Assembly: GCF_902686445.1 (NCBI RefSeq)
Contig: NC_062232.1
Span: forward strand, 29,408,954-29,472,953
Length of the DNA: 64,000 nucleotides
Origin: Sciurus carolinensis
Lineage: Eukaryota; Chordata; Mammalia; Rodentia; Sciuridae
Reading direction: 5' to 3'
Part shown: positions 36,501 through 47,804 of the stretch, piece by piece
Position numbering within the stretch: the first letter of the stretch is position 1
Layout: each line of letters begins with the position of its first letter
Translations under genes and position numbers: made by a program
The notes under the pieces: model-generated
The model's input: the letters and a program-made list of their open reading frames with translations, nothing else
Database searches by the model: none
Told to the model about the DNA's origin: nothing

Positions 36501-37825
36501 TTGTGAATATTTCTTCTCACTTATTCTGCCCTTATGATATGCCAGTCCCAGATCTATTTATTCTCAGATTTATTCTTCACCCCTGCTCTTCTCTGTTCAT
36601 TAGTTTATAGGGTCTGCCTCTTTATCCCCAGGTTATCCAACATCTGGACACTAACTTGGTGCAGTCAACAATAGGCAGAAAATAGGAGATAAGACCCTTC
36701 TGGGAAGATGGGTTTTTTTCCTTGTTTTCAGCATGAGGTGGCTGCTGCTTCAATTGTTCTACCTTTTTCCAACTCCAGCCCTTATTAGATTAGACAACAA
36801 TGTTCCAGGTCTTTTGACCCCAGGTTTAGGCTCCAGCAATATCATCTCCTCTGTCTGATACTCTTGATTTCCACAAGTTGTTAAGTACTGCTTCTCCTGA
36901 CTCTCTGCTCTTCGGTTTCTGTATCACTGATCTAACCAATTTGCTGCTATATTAAATGCACTCTAAATTGTATAGTTAGAATCTGTAGATAATCCATGAC
37001 TCTTAGCCAATACTTTGACTGATTTTTAATGTTAAATATGTTAAATCCTCCTTAAATTCCTAAAGAAAACTCAACTCTGTCACTAGTAGTAAAAAGTATT
37101 TGTCTCTTTTATTAGTAATGTTTTAAAAAAAAAGCAAAAGTACTCTTGTACTTTGAAACTTTTTCTAAATAAAAATCTATCTTCCTCATCTTCACAGCTT
37201 TTTAAAGATAATTTGATATTCTTAGTAGCATGTATATACACTGTAAATGTTCTAAGAGCTAAAGTCATATGTTCTAAACTACAATTATGGGAAAAAGACC
37301 AAGTTATACAAGAGATAAATTAATATTTGTAAACAGATTTATAAACAATAACATGTTTGAAATATACAAACATGTAAGAAAATCTATAGAAAGAATGGCA
37401 TATTAAGCCCAAAGAAATGAAAGGTATGAAATAAGATACATGCAAAATTGATGATTTAGGAGACAGTAAAATCAACTCACAAAAGCCAAATCTTAGAAAA
37501 GTTCTCTCTAACAGATAGCTTTATATATTATAAAAAGAAAGAAACAGGCATAAAAGATATTAAATAATATAGTATAAAATGTAGGTGAAAGACAATCTTA
37601 AGTATTATAGAAGAACACTATAACTATATAATGACATTACCTCAGGATAAACAAATAATGGACAAGGAAATGTTTCTACCTATAGAAGAATTGGTAAAAT
37701 TTCAGATAATAAATTAAGAGAAAATGAGACTGACAGAACTACTGTTTGGAAACTTATAGAGGAGAAAGATCAATGGCAATAAATATAAAGCTTCCAAGAT
37801 CACCAAATAGGATGATACACAAATG

Positions 37826-38213
37826 CTATGTTTTGGAAGTGTCCCTCAAAGGCCCATGTGTTAAAGACTTAATCATGAACCTGTGGCACCATAGGAAAGT
37901 AGTAAATCTTTAGGAAATGCAGCATGGTAGAAGAAAGGTTAATGGGGGTATGCCCTCAAAGGAAACACAGTCCTTGCCTGTCTCCTGCCACCACCACCTC
38001 TTAGTTTTCTTCCCAGGAATCATGAGGTAAACAGGTTTCCTCTACCATACACTTCAGCCCTCATTTACTGTCACACTACAGCCCCAAAAATAACAGGTCC
38101 AAGAGATCACGGATTGAAATTTCTGAAAACATGAGCTAAAATAAACCTTTCACATGTTTAAATTTAGCTCAGGTATTTTTGTGGCACAGCAACCAAAGCT
38201 GACTATAACAAAT
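37826..38213 (+). mobile_element. MaLR-like LTR, solo
   Basis: It begins TGCTATGTTTTGGAAGTGTC and has the CATGAGGTAAACAGGTTTCC, CTAAAATAAACCTTTCACAT (poly-A signal AATAAA) and GCTGACTATAACA end pattern. This order resembles LTRs of the ERVL-MaLR type. Absent from the matching place in unit A, so it arrived in B after the old duplication or was lost from A. Confidence 0.5.
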
Positions 38214-38215
38214 GT

Positions 38216-39498
38216 TACAAAATCTCCAAGCAGAATGAAATTGAATCCCTATATCTCACCCTGCACAAAACTCAACCCACAGTGGATAAAGGACCTAGGC
38301 ATTAGACCAGAGACCCTGTGCCTACTAGAAGAAAATGTAGGCCCAACTCTCTAGCATGTCAGTTTAGGAACTGACTTGCTCAACAAGACTCCTAAAACAC
38401 AAGAAGTAAAATCAAGAATCAATAAATGGAATGGTACAAAAGTAAAAAGTTTCTTTACAGCAAAGGAAACAATTAAGAATGTGAAGAGAGAGCCTACAGT
38501 AGGGGAGAAAAATCTTTGCCACATGCACCTCAAATTGGGCATTAAGCTCCAGGATATAGAAAGAAATCAAAAAGATTAATACCAAAATAACAAATAATAA
38601 ATATCAGTAAATAACCCAATCAGTAAATGGGCAAAGGAGCTAACAGGCACTTCACAGAAGAAATACAAATGATCAACACATATACGAAAAAACGTTAAAC
38701 TTCTCTAGCAATTAGAGAAATCAAAATTAAAACCACACTGAGACTCCATCTCACTCCAGTCAGAATGGCAATTATCAAGAATACAAGTAACAATAAATGT
38801 TGGTGAGGATGTGGGGGGAAAGGTACACTCATACATTGCCAGCAGAACTGCAAATTGCTGCAGCTACTCTGGAAAGCAGCATGGAGATTGCTCAGAAAAG
38901 TTGGAATGCAGCCACCATTTTACCCTGTTATCCCTTCCTTGTTATATTTCCAAATGACTAAAAATCAGCTTACTACAATGACACAACCACATCAATGTTT
39001 ATAGCAGCTCAATTCACAATAGCTAAACTATGGAACCAACCTAGGTATCCTTCAACAGATGAATCAATAAAGAAAATATGGTATATATACACATGGAATA
39101 TTACTCAGCCATAAACAGAATGGCTTTTGCTGGTAAATGGATAGAATTGGAGACCATCACATTAAGTGAAATAAGCTAATCCCAAAATACCAAAGTCTGA
39201 ATGTTCTCTTTGATATGTGGATGCTAGCACACAATAAGGGGGTAGGGAAGAATAGATTTTCAGTGGATTAGACATAGGGAAAGGAAGGGAAGGAAGAGGG
39301 GATGAGAACAGGAAAGACAATGGAATGAATCAGAAATAACTTTCCTATGTTCATATATGAGTACACGAACAATGAAACTCCACATCATATATAGCCACAA
39401 CAATTAGTTCCTAATTAGAATAAGTTGTACTTCATGCATGTATAGTATGTCAAAATAACACTCTCCTGTCATGTATATCTCAAAAGAATAAATTTTTA
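38216..39498 (+). mobile_element. L1 3' fragment, plus strand
   Basis: 5'-truncated L1 starting in ORF2 near CAGAATGAAATTGAATCCCT (38231), with the ORF2 C-terminal coding (38154-38354 and later pieces, frameshifted) and a 3'UTR ending near CATGTATATCTCAAAAGAAT (39471). No clear A tail remains. Confidence 0.85.
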
Positions 39499-39990
39499 AG
39501 TCTCCTCAAAGAATTATCATGCATCATGTCTGGGAATTTTTGCTAATGAATAAATATATTGATTAAAAAACTTCTGATCAAGTTTCTACTTGTAATTATT
39601 AATGATTGGTATTTGAGTGTCAAGTACATAGCATTTATTGCACTTTTTTGGTATTATTATGCCTGTGATTTCCTAAAACTGATTTTAGTATAAACATATT
39701 TCTAAATTTGAATACCCAAAAGAATGGAGCCAGTGTTTAGAAAATATAAATTAATGAAGAACTGAATCATATATAGAAAATTTTAATGAAAAAAATATAA
39801 ATTAATACTCTACTGCAAAGACATTTTCAAAATGTCCCGGGATCGATTAGGTTTGGAGGTCAGTTATACTCTTAATCAGCAAATGAAATAAGGATCTTAT
39901 CAAAATTTGCCCAAACCAAATACATTTAAAATAACACATTAAAAACCAAGTTCCCCAGAATACAAATAAAAATGAGGAGACATCAAGAAA
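39499..39990. other. AT-rich intergenic DNA between two L1 copies
   Basis: No gene seen. Probably the unit B counterpart of about 14.1-14.4 kb, too diverged to align by eye. Confidence 0.4.
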
Positions 39991-40557
39991 AGAAGACTTG
40001 GGAGACCAAGATGGCAGACTAGAGGGTGACTGCATCTCATGTCGCTCCAGTACTCAGGATTCAAGAAGAGGCAGTACTGAGACTCGGGACCAACTCAGAG
40101 CTGCCAGGTGAGTCTCTCCCACTGGGCGAGGCTACCCCGGACCGGGCGACAGGCCCGGACAACAGGCAGCTTCTCGGAGCAGGGCCACCCAGTGAGAGAC
40201 TTCCATGCAAAGCTAGGCTCCCTTCAGTCAAGGCTTTCCCACCGGGGTGGTAGAACGAGAGATCCAGGCCCAGACCAGCCGTGCCCCAGCTCACAGTCTA
40301 GACCCCTTTGGCTGACCATCGGTCAACAAGTGGAGGCGTCTCTGCCCACTAGCAGGGAATATAACCCACCTGAAGGTCACCAAACTTAGAGGGGCAGCTT
40401 CCTTGTGGAGCTCTGCATTATCAAGTTCCTCCAAGATTTCAGGCTACTGAAGGCTAGGAGGCAAGGTATTGGAAATCTACAGAGACACTATAAGTCAATA
40501 CAGGAAATCTGCAATATCTCAGAGTTTCACTACTAGAGGGGTAGATACCTGAGCACT

Positions 40558-41494
40558 ATGAGAAAACAAGGGAAGAAAATGTCCCAAACAAATCTAGATG
40601 CTACATCAATAAAATCCAATGACAGCATGGCAGAAGAAATGTCAGAAAGGGAGTTCACAATGTACATAATTAAAATGATCAGAGAAGCAAATGATGAGAT
40701 GAAAGAGCAAATGCATGAAGCAAAAGATCATTTCAATAAAGAGTTAGAGATACTGAAAAAAAATACAAACAGAAATCCTTGACATGAAGGAAACAATAAA
40801 CCAAATTAAAAACTCCATAGAAAGCATAACCAATAGGAGAGAACACCTGGAAGACAGAACCTCAGACATTGAAGACAAAATATTTAGTCTTGAAAACAAA
40901 GTTGCCCAAACAGAGAAGATGGTAAGAAATCATGAACAGAATCTACAAGAATTATGGGATATCATGAAAAGGTCAAATTTAAGAATTATTGGGATAGAGG
41001 AAGGCACAGAGAAACAAACCAAAGGAATGAACAATCTATTCAATGAAATAATATCAGAAAATTTCCCAAATCTGAAGAATGAAATGGAAAATCAAGGACC
41101 AGAGGCTTATAGGACTCCAAATACACAAAATTACAACAGACCCACACCAAGGCACATTATTATGAAAATACCTACCATACAAAATAAAGACAGAATTTTA
41201 AAGGCTGAGAGAGAAAAAAATCAAATTACATTCAGGGGGAAACCAATACAGATATCAGCAGATTTTTCAACCCAGACCCTGAAAGCTAGAAGGGCCAGGA
41301 ACAACATTTTTCAAGCTCTGAAAGAAAACGGATGCCAACCAAGAATCTTATACCCAGCAAAACGTACCTTCAGATTTAATGATGAAATAAAACCCTTCCA
41401 TGATAAACAAAAGCTAAAAGAATTTACAAAAAGACACCAGCACTACAGAATATTCACACAAAATATTCCAGGAGGAAGAGATGAAAAACAATGA
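40558..41494 (+). pseudogene. L1 ORF1, one main frameshift
   Basis: Starts MRKQGKKMSQTN at 40558. The first part (40558-40782) holds the coiled-coil start. The reading then shifts frame at about 40780, and 40784-41494 carries the rest of the coiled coil (EHLEDRTSDIEDKIFSLENK), the RRM (LRIIGIEEG) and the C-terminal domain (GCQPRILYPAKRTF). Nearly all of the protein is recognisable. The frame change falls in an A-rich run near 40757-40764. Confidence 0.88.
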
Positions 41495-41599
41495 TGTAAA
41501 TCAGCAAAGGGAGGAACTACCCTAAAGGAATAGCCAACTAAAGGAGAAACCAAGTCGTGTCAAAAAAAAAAAACAAAATTGGGCCAAATGGCCGGGAAT

Positions 41600-43410
41600 A
41601 CAAATCATATCTCAGTAATAACCCTGAATGTTAATGGCTTGAACTCATCAATCAAAAAACATAGACTGGCAGATTAGATTAAAACAAAAGTTCCAACAAT
41701 ATGCTGCCTTCAAGAGACTCATCTCATAGAAAAAGATACCCACAGACTAAAGGTGAAAGGATGGGAAAAAACATATCACTCACATGGACTGCATAAATAA
41801 GCAGGGGTTTCCATCCTCATATCAGATAATGTGGACTTCAAGCCAAAACTAGTCAGAAGGAATAAAGAAGGACATTTCATACTGCTTAAGGGAAGCACAA
41901 ATCAGCAAGACATAACAATCATAAATATCTATGCCCGAAACAGTGGTTCATCCTTGTACGTCAAACAAATCCTTCTCAATTCCAGGAATCAAATAGACCA
42001 CAACACAATAATACTAGGTGACTGTAACACACCTCTCTTCCCACTGGACAGATCTTCCAAACAAAAATTGAACAAAGAAACCATAGATCTTAATAACACC
42101 ATCAATAATTTAGACTTAATGGACATTTATAGAATATACCATCCAACAAAGAGCAAATAAACTTTCTTCTCAGCAGCACATGGATCCTTCTCTAAAATAG
42201 ACCACATGTTATGCCACAAAGCTACTTTTAGCAAATACAAGAAGATAGAGATACTACCTTGTATTCTATCAGATCATAATGGGTTGAAATTAGAAATAAA
42301 TGACAGAATAAAAACAGAAACTACTCCAACACTTGGAGATTAAATAATATGCTATTGCACGATGAATGGATAACAAAAGACATCAGGGGGAAAATAAAAA
42401 AATTCTTCGAGGTAAAGGAGAACAAATATACATCACATCAAAATCTCTGGGACGCTATGAAAGCAGTACTTAGAGGAAAATTTATTTCATGGAGCGCATT
42501 CATTATAGGAAGAAAAAAATCAACAAATAAACAACCCAACACTATAGCTCAAAGTTCCAGAAAAAGAACAGAGCAACACCAAACGTGGTAGAAGACAGGA
42601 AATCGTTAAAATCAGAGCTGAAATCAGTGAAATTAAAACAAAAGAAACAATCAAAAAAATTGACAAAGTAAAAAGGTGGTTCTTTGAAAACATAAAAAAA
42701 ATTGATAAACCCTTAGCCACACTAACAAAGAGGAGAGAGAAAACTCAAATTACTAAAATTTGGAATAAACAAGGAAATATCATGACAAACACGAGTGAAA
42801 TACAAAACATAATTAGAAGCTATTTTGAAAATCTATACTCTAATAAAATAGAAGATCTCAAAGACATCAACAGGTTTCCAGAGACATATGAATTACCTAA
42901 ACTGAACTAGGAGGACATACACAATTTAAATAGATCAATTTCAAGTAATGAAATAGAAGAAGTCATCACAGGCTTACCAACAAAGAAAAGTCCGGGACCA
43001 GATGGGTTCTCAGCCGAGTTTTACAAAACCTTTAAAAAAGAGCTCATTCCAATACTTCTCAAAGTATTCCATGATATAGAAGAGGAGGGAAGCCTCCCAA
43101 ACTCATTCTATGAAGCCAATAACACCCTGATACCTAAACCAGACAGAGACACATCAAGGAAAGAAAATTTCAGACCAATATCCTTAATGAACATTGATGC
43201 AAAAATTCTCAACAAAATTTTAGCAAATCACATATAAAAATATATTAAAAAGATATGGACCATGATCAAGTGGGTTTTATCTCAGGGATGCAAAGTTGGT
43301 TCAACATCCGGAAATCAATAAATGTAATTCACCATATCAATAGACTTAAAGTCAAGAATCACATGATTATTTCAATAGATGCAGAAAAAGCATTTGATAA
43401 AATACAGCAT
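41600..43410 (+). pseudogene. L1 ORF2, 5' half only, broken
   Basis: The endonuclease is recognisable from about 41620 (AATGTTAATGGCTTGAACTC) and reads openly at 41831-42160. Then come linker coding (42349-42591) and the first reverse transcriptase motifs (GPDGFSAEF near 43000, IPKPDRDTS near 43135). Several stops and frameshifts are present. It ends at the core border, before the catalytic FADD motif. Confidence 0.87.
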
Positions 43411-43472
43411 ACCTGACACACCTTACCTCTCAGGCAACTTCTACTGTTAAAAATGTACTCTCTTCAGGTCAT

Positions 43473-43672
43473 AAGCAGGAACACACACCTGTAATTCCAG
43501 CAACTCCAGAAGCTAAGGCAGGAGGATCACAAGTTTGAGGCCAGCCTTGGCAACTTAGCAAGACCATGTGGCAAAATAAAAAATAAACGAAGGGCTGCAG
43601 ATTTAGTTCAGAGGTTAAAAACCCCATGGGTTCAATAGCTAGTACCATGAAAAACAAAAATAAATTTACTTT
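43473..43672 (+). mobile_element. B1-dID type SINE inside core B
   Basis: Same SINE as at 15391-15590, with one visible base change in the ID half (TTTAGTTCAG against TTTAGCTCAG). Confidence 0.8.
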
Positions 43673-44403
43673 CAAATTATAACAGGAAAACATTTATAAT
43701 TTTGAGGGGTGTGATCTATTGTGATTACCTGGCATAATATAGAGAGATTATCATATTTTCAACATATATCATCTATGCTCATTTTTCATTCATCTAATTT
43801 AATTTATGATTCTTATAAATCTGGTACTGTCTGACTGGTGAAAGAAGGAACTATTCAGCAGCTTCGTTTTCTCTATGAAACTGCATCACCTGTCCCGGTC
43901 CCTCCCTTCCTGGTCCTACTATGTCCCCATCTCACACTAAGGCTGGGGCAGATCCCCAAGAAAAGCTCTGCAAGGGTCACAATAAGTAAATCGGTCACGA
44001 CTCATGGGAGGTGGCGGTGGCATTTCCAGGAAGCCCTGAATCAAAGGAAAAGGAGCGAAGAGGCGGATCCCTATCAATGACCACCAAAGACGAACAAAGC
44101 CAAATAAAAAGAATCATAAAGACCTGACAGTACCTGCTCTCAGCCTGAATTTGCTCAGTTAGTCGACAGGGTTCCAAGGGATGAGGACCTTGGCATGAAG
44201 GGCACGACCTCATCTCAGCAGAGACAGAGCTCCCTGGACCTGTCAGAAGGCGACCTGTGGAGGGAGCAACTGCAACCTCCACGAAGGAAACCATGCGCAT
44301 GCTCAGAGCCTCACCCCTGCTGTGTGCCCTGGGAGACCCCAGGCAAGGGGGGTGATGTGTAGAGAAAGCCGGATGTGACATCATCTTCCCTGAGCTGTGT
44401 GCT

Positions 44404-44916
44404 CTGAGGAACTCCATAGGCAGCGAGTCGTGCAGCCGGTGGATTCCAGTCAGAAGCGTGAAGGAGAGGCGGTCCCAGGTGCTGCCGGGTGGAAGGTAAG
44501 ACTAAGTAATGGCCAGGGGGACCCCGCAGTACAGGACAGAGACCCCACGGATCGGAGTCCGGCCCGGCATTCAGTGGGGGGAGGCCACGGTCTGGGCAGT
44601 TGGCTGAACCTACCGCATGCCTCCTCCTCAGTGGTCTGAGGCGAAGGCCTTGTTTAGTAGGGGGATGTTTGAAGATGTCCTGAGTGAGTACTGAGGGGAT
44701 TGACTGTGGACCCACAATGCATTGAGCCTTCTCTCAGCCTGGGAGGGGGGGGGTCGCGGGAGGATGGGGGGACATGGGGGGTGCGGGGCGGAAACCGGAA
44801 GTGGTGCTGAATGACTTCGCTTCGGGAGTCTGAGGGAAGCCGGCTATTAGTCTGATGCAGGCAGTGTCATTTCGGCCGGAAAAGGAATCTTGGGCCTCAT
44901 GGGAGTCCAGGTGAAG
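44404..44916 (+). promoter_or_regulatory. CpG-rich promoter and non-coding exon region of MAGE copy B
   Basis: Counterpart of 16320-16830. The ETS-type site ACCGGAAGTG is at 44794-44803 and the CAG/GTGAAG donor at 44908-44912. The G run upstream is longer than in copy A. No base in the ETS site differs from copy A. Confidence 0.55.
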
Positions 44917-45829
44917 ATACTGGGTATATTTTAGGGTTCTCCCAGCTCACTTCCATCTCTCGTGGGACAGGCAGATGAGCCGTCTTTGTGGGGGAGGGAC
45001 AGCATCAAGTAGCGTGGTGGTTGGGGTTGAGGTATCCAAGGCGAGGGTCCCGAGTGAGTCCCACTTCCCTCAGAATAGTGGGACTCATGAAGGGTCCAGC
45101 CCCGTTCTGGTCAGACGAAGGTGATGCCTCACCTCCTCCCAGAGGAGAACGTGGAGGCTTTGATATGATGTGTAACATCAAGTAAAAGAGGAGGTACCTG
45201 AGGACCTGCCTGGATTCAAAGAAAGGCATGTGAGAACTCAGGAGACCACCCCGCCTGTCCACAGAGTTAGCCCCTGCTGTCAGCTATGGGATCATTCATC
45301 TGGGGGTTCTTGGGGACTTACCTCCACTCCTCCTCAGTTGACTTGGGAGGGAGGACTTTGTCTTAGAAGGACAGGTTCATGTTCCCAGAGGGGAGGTGGC
45401 ACGAGCCTTATAGGATTTCAGATTTGTCGTTTCTGCTGTCATGTGGAACTAAAAAGTGCCAATAAAATGAAATAAAAAATTATGGTCCTTAGGGCCATTC
45501 ACTGGTGGTACTGTATTCAGAGCAGAACGGGTTCTATAGAGCTTAACTGTAACTGTCTACTGGAACCCTGAGGATTCTCCAGCTTTACCCTGAGCAGGAT
45601 TCCCACTTCCAACTTCAGGCTCTTGGTAGACACAGACACCACGATGACAGGTTTGTGATTCCTCACAGCACTATTTGTAGGAAAATCCACTCACACCCCA
45701 TTCCCTCAAAGCCCCTCCATTGCAGTTTATCAGCTGACACTGATACCCTCCTCTCTCCGTTAGGCAGTGATTTTCCATTGCACTCTCTCCCTTCTGTACT
45801 CCTTCCTACTGCCAGTGTCAGGAATCATC

Positions 45830-46876
45830 ATGCCTGGGCATCAGAAGAGTCAAGAACGCACCCATGGTGAAGACCTTCAGATCTGCAGTGAAATCCAGGG
45901 CCCAGTGGTTGCACGGGTGTCTGGGGCTAAGGAGGAGCCCTCTCCTGCCTCCTCCCAACCTCTGATGCCTGGCACCCTGCATGAGGCTCCTGTTGTTGTA
46001 ACACCCAGCACTCCTGAGGAGCTTCAGAATTCCTGCTCCTCTCCCATTGCCATTGTGGCCCCCTCTTTGATTCAGTCCAGTGAAGGCTCCAGTAACAAAG
46101 AGGAGGAGAGTGTTCCAAGCACCTCAGAGATGGCCTCAGTCCATGAGCACATGCCCAAAAGTGTTCTGGATGAGAAAGTGGCTTTCTTGGTGAATTTTCT
46201 GCTGCTCAAGTATCAATCAAAAGAGCCAGTCCGAAAGGCAGATATGCTGAAGTTTGTCATGGAAGAGGATGAGGCCCGGTTCCATGAGATCTTCCTGCGA
46301 GCCTCTGATCGCTTGGAGATGGTCTTTGGCCTTGAGGTGAAAGAAATGGATCCCATCAACCAGTACTATGGCCTCTCCATCAAGCTGGGCCTCACCTATG
46401 ATGGGATGCTGAATGATGAAGAGAATATCCCCAAGACCGGGCTCCTGATACTTATGCTGGGTGTGATCTTCATGAAAGGTAACCGTGCCACTGAAGAGGA
46501 GATCTGGGAGGTGCTGAAAATGACGGGGATCCGTCGTGATGAGAAGCACTTCATCTTCGGGGATGCCAGGCAACTCATCGCCCATGAGTTTGTGAGTGAA
46601 AAGTACCTGGAATACCAGCAGGTGGCCAACAGTGATCCAGTGCAGTATGAGTTCCTGTGGGGCCCAAGAGCCCATGCTGAAACCAGCAAGATGAAAGTCC
46701 TTGAGTTTTTGGCCAAAGTTCACAGAACCGACCCAAGTGATTTCTCTGCTCAGTATGAGGAAGCTCTGCTAGAAGAAGAAGCCAGAGCACTAGGCAGAAT
46801 TTCAATGGAGTCTGACTCCAGTTCCGTTGCCACTGCCAGTTCCAGTGCCAGGGGTGGCAGCTTCTCCAGTGTCTAG
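45830..46876 (+). CDS. MAGEB16: MAGE-B family protein, MAGEB16-like, copy B
   Basis: Second 348-residue MAGE protein with the same layout as copy A: low-complexity N-terminus, MAGE homology domain at about residues 113-313, serine-rich tail. It differs from copy A at 16 residues (about 95% identity): N7S, E26V, S89N, I108M, A109P, V144M, G148E, K153E, Q156L, C179Y, S195N, L215M, H236R, D261E, G299R and V326M. Twelve of these lie in the homology domain or just after its start. No stop or frameshift is present, so both copies look able to make protein. The start follows the same logic as in copy A: acceptors at 45815 and 45821 precede the ATG. Likely role is a germ-cell-restricted partner of an E3 ubiquitin ligase, inferred from the family. 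Confidence 0.93.
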   Translation: MPGHQKSQERTHGEDLQICSEIQGPVVARVSGAKEEPSPASSQPLMPGTLHEAPVVVTPSTPEELQNSCSSPIAIVAPSLIQSSEGSSNKEEESVPSTSEMASVHEHMPKSVLDEKVAFLVNFLLLKYQSKEPVRKADMLKFVMEEDEARFHEIFLRASDRLEMVFGLEVKEMDPINQYYGLSIKLGLTYDGMLNDEENIPKTGLLILMLGVIFMKGNRATEEEIWEVLKMTGIRRDEKHFIFGDARQLIAHEFVSEKYLEYQQVANSDPVQYEFLWGPRAHAETSKMKVLEFLAKVHRTDPSDFSAQYEEALLEEEARALGRISMESDSSSVATASSSARGGSFSSV

Positions 46877-47346
46877 TCAAGTCAGAAATAGCTCCTTCAT
46901 GTATTATTTGAGGTCAGTGATTACTGTTGAAAGAGTGTATGACTTCAGGGGAAAGTTAGTTTGGTGGGGAAACAGAATATATCATCCATTTTTTGCTGTT
47001 TTGTGTGCATAACCTGATAATTTGTTGTTTTACTTTTTGATGTTTGTATCACTCAGATGTTATTTAATAATGCTTCACTTCAAAATCTCGAAGTTGTAAA
47101 TGACATTGGTCACACATTTAATGCAGTTTGTGTGGTCAAGTACTATGTCGTTTGGTGCCTTGTAAAACGTATTGGAAGTCCTCTACTTGTATTGTGATTT
47201 GAAATAAGGTAACATGCATGGCTTTGCTCTACTCTCAACAAAAGAGAAATATAACTTAGTCAATGATTTTCTTATAACTTTCATATATTTGTTTTATGAA
47301 GTTTTATATGTATATGATTTTGCTTATCTTTCATACTATTGAGAAA

Positions 47347-47352
47347 AATAAA
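47347..47352 (+). terminator. Poly-A signal AATAAA of MAGE copy B
   Basis: AATAAAGTTTAA lies about 470 bp after the stop codon and matches the motif at 19215 in copy A, although the sequence around it has diverged. Confidence 0.7.
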
Positions 47353-47572
47353 GTTTAACAAATTTTACCTTATTCTCACTGTCTCTTTAATTTCCTACAC
47401 CTTAACTGGACATTTCTTCTTTCATAATAATTATTTTAATACTGGAATGTGAAAATAAGGAATGCATATGACCTGCCCTTTTAAATTTCCTTTATCTTAG
47501 TAGTAATTCTGTTTTGATGATGGTGGGATATAGATTATATCTAAAGAATAACTGAAAGAAGAATTTAACAGA

Positions 47573-47586
47573 TGAATTAATTCTTT
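47573..47586. repeat. Target-site duplication, left copy, of young L1
   Basis: TGAATTAATTCTTT, followed directly by the poly-T (complement of the L1 A tail). The last T residues are shared with the tail, so the exact length is 12-14 bp. Confidence 0.9.
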
Positions 47587-47645
47587 TTTTTTTTTTATTT
47601 ATTTTTTTTACGTTTACATAGGGTAATGATGTTTATTATATTTTT

Positions 47646-47692
47646 CCCCTCCCCCCCCACCCCTCCCACCCCTCCCACCCCTCCCACCCCTC
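47646..47692 (-). repeat. G-rich tract of L1 3'UTR, possible G-quadruplex
   Basis: The + strand shows CCCCTCC then repeated CCCACCCCTC units. On the L1 sense strand this is GGGAGGGGT repeated about four times, with several runs of three or more G. A G-rich polypurine tract here is a known general feature of mammalian L1 3'UTRs. Confidence 0.8.
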
Positions 47693-47739
47693 TTTTCCCT
47701 CTACACAGTCCTTCTTTCCTTCACTCTTACTGCTCTCCT

Positions 47740-47773
47740 TAGCCTAATTCTAAACCTAACCCTAAACCTAATG
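47740..47773. repeat. Telomere-like degenerate hexamer stretch
   Basis: CCTAATTCTAAACCTAACCC then TAAACCTAATG: about five CCTAAN-like units in a row within the L1 3'UTR. Too short and irregular to be a former telomere. Confidence 0.6.
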
Positions 47774-47804
47774 CTAGCCCGTCCCACCCCTCCATTATAT
47801 GTCC

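Larger units (their letters stand above)
39996..43410 (+). mobile_element. LINE-1, intact 5' end, cut off inside ORF2 at the core border
   Basis: Starts with GACCAAGATGGCAGACTAGA near 40001, containing the YY1-like core. A 5'UTR of about 560 bp follows, then ORF1 from 40558 and ORF2 from about 41600. It stops abruptly in the reverse-transcriptase coding region (AAATACAGCAT at 43400-43410), about 2.7 kb before its expected end. Next comes a six-base filler and the MAGE core. The rest of the L1 is not elsewhere in the window. Confidence 0.92.
43417..47145 (+). repeat. Young, near-identical duplicated core, copy B
   Basis: Matches 15333-19068 at an offset of 28084 at the left end and 28077 at the CDS. 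The left border falls inside an L1, next to a six-base filler ACCTGA (43411-43416). The right border is gradual, with similarity falling after GTGTGGTCAAGTACTATG near 47140. Confidence 0.93.

Noticed and set aside
47740..47773. Telomere-like repeats as a sign of an ancient chromosome fusion
   Set aside because: Too short and irregular, and they lie within the 3'UTR of a young L1.
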